Assembly (NCBI GenBank): GCA_949744025.1
Contig: CATJWA010000274.1
Span: 1 to 5,274 of the forward strand
Length of the DNA stretch: 5,274 nt
Source: an uncultured Eubacteriales bacterium
GTDB taxonomy: Bacteria; Bacillota; Clostridia; Oscillospirales; Oscillospiraceae
Direction: 5' to 3'
Positions 5,245 through 5,274 of the stretch are shown piece by piece. Position numbers and translations under genes: made by a program. The notes beneath the pieces are model-generated. The model was given only the letters and a program-made list of their open reading frames with translations. It did not search any database and had not been told where the DNA came from. Position 1 is the stretch's first letter. Every line of letters starts with the position of its first letter.

Positions 5245-5274
5245 ATGATTTAGACGGTGCAGCAATAGCCGCAC

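Noticed and set aside
5245..5274. Possible terminator or next gene after the transporter
   Set aside because: GGTGC and GCAC near the end could be part of a stem, but the sequence stops before any structure can be judged. The ATG at 5245 meets a stop after two codons.

Overview
The window looks like a chromosomal segment of a fairly GC-rich anaerobic Clostridia-type Firmicute, perhaps a gut Oscillospirales or Christensenellales relative. This is an inference. It rests on strong GGAGG-type ribosome sites, an S-layer-homology tail, a YnbB-type PLP enzyme, a DUF5685-like protein and a J-domain protein with a cysteine-rich tail. No mobile element, phage gene, CRISPR array, tRNA or rRNA is visible. 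Coding density is high and the only sizeable gene-free stretch is the 220-base divergent promoter region (2839-3058).

Layout. (1) 1-48, plus strand: the last 15 codons of an SLH-domain protein. (2) 63-108: a long, perfect hairpin with A/T flanks, acting as a bidirectional terminator between convergent genes. (3) 872-111, minus strand: a metallo-beta-lactamase-fold hydrolase. (4) 901-931: a strong minus-strand terminator. (5) 2838-941, minus strand: a tightly packed three-gene operon, in transcription order a two-helix membrane zinc-ribbon protein, a DUF5685-like all-helical protein and a J-domain/TPR-like protein. The first two genes are 1 base apart and the last two overlap by 20 bases. (6) 2839-3058: the divergent control region, with a near-consensus extended -10 promoter rightward, a candidate leftward promoter and two copies of ATTGTCAAT that overlap the two -35 elements. 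(7) 3059-5244, plus strand: a two-gene operon with an ATGA overlap, encoding a YnbB/Met-gamma-lyase-family PLP enzyme and a ten-helix DMT/EamA-type transporter. (8) 5245-5274: a short non-coding end with nothing recognisable.

How the genes may work together. The minus-strand trio may be one functional unit: a membrane anchor with a zinc ribbon, a helical protein of unknown function, and a J-domain protein that would recruit DnaK. The helical protein carries two aspartate-rich motifs that resemble those of class I isoprenoid synthases, which is the most intriguing observation here. The plus-strand pair couples a PLP enzyme to a small-molecule transporter, so the transporter may carry the enzyme's substrate or product. 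Neither assignment has direct support beyond gene order, overlap and motif reading.
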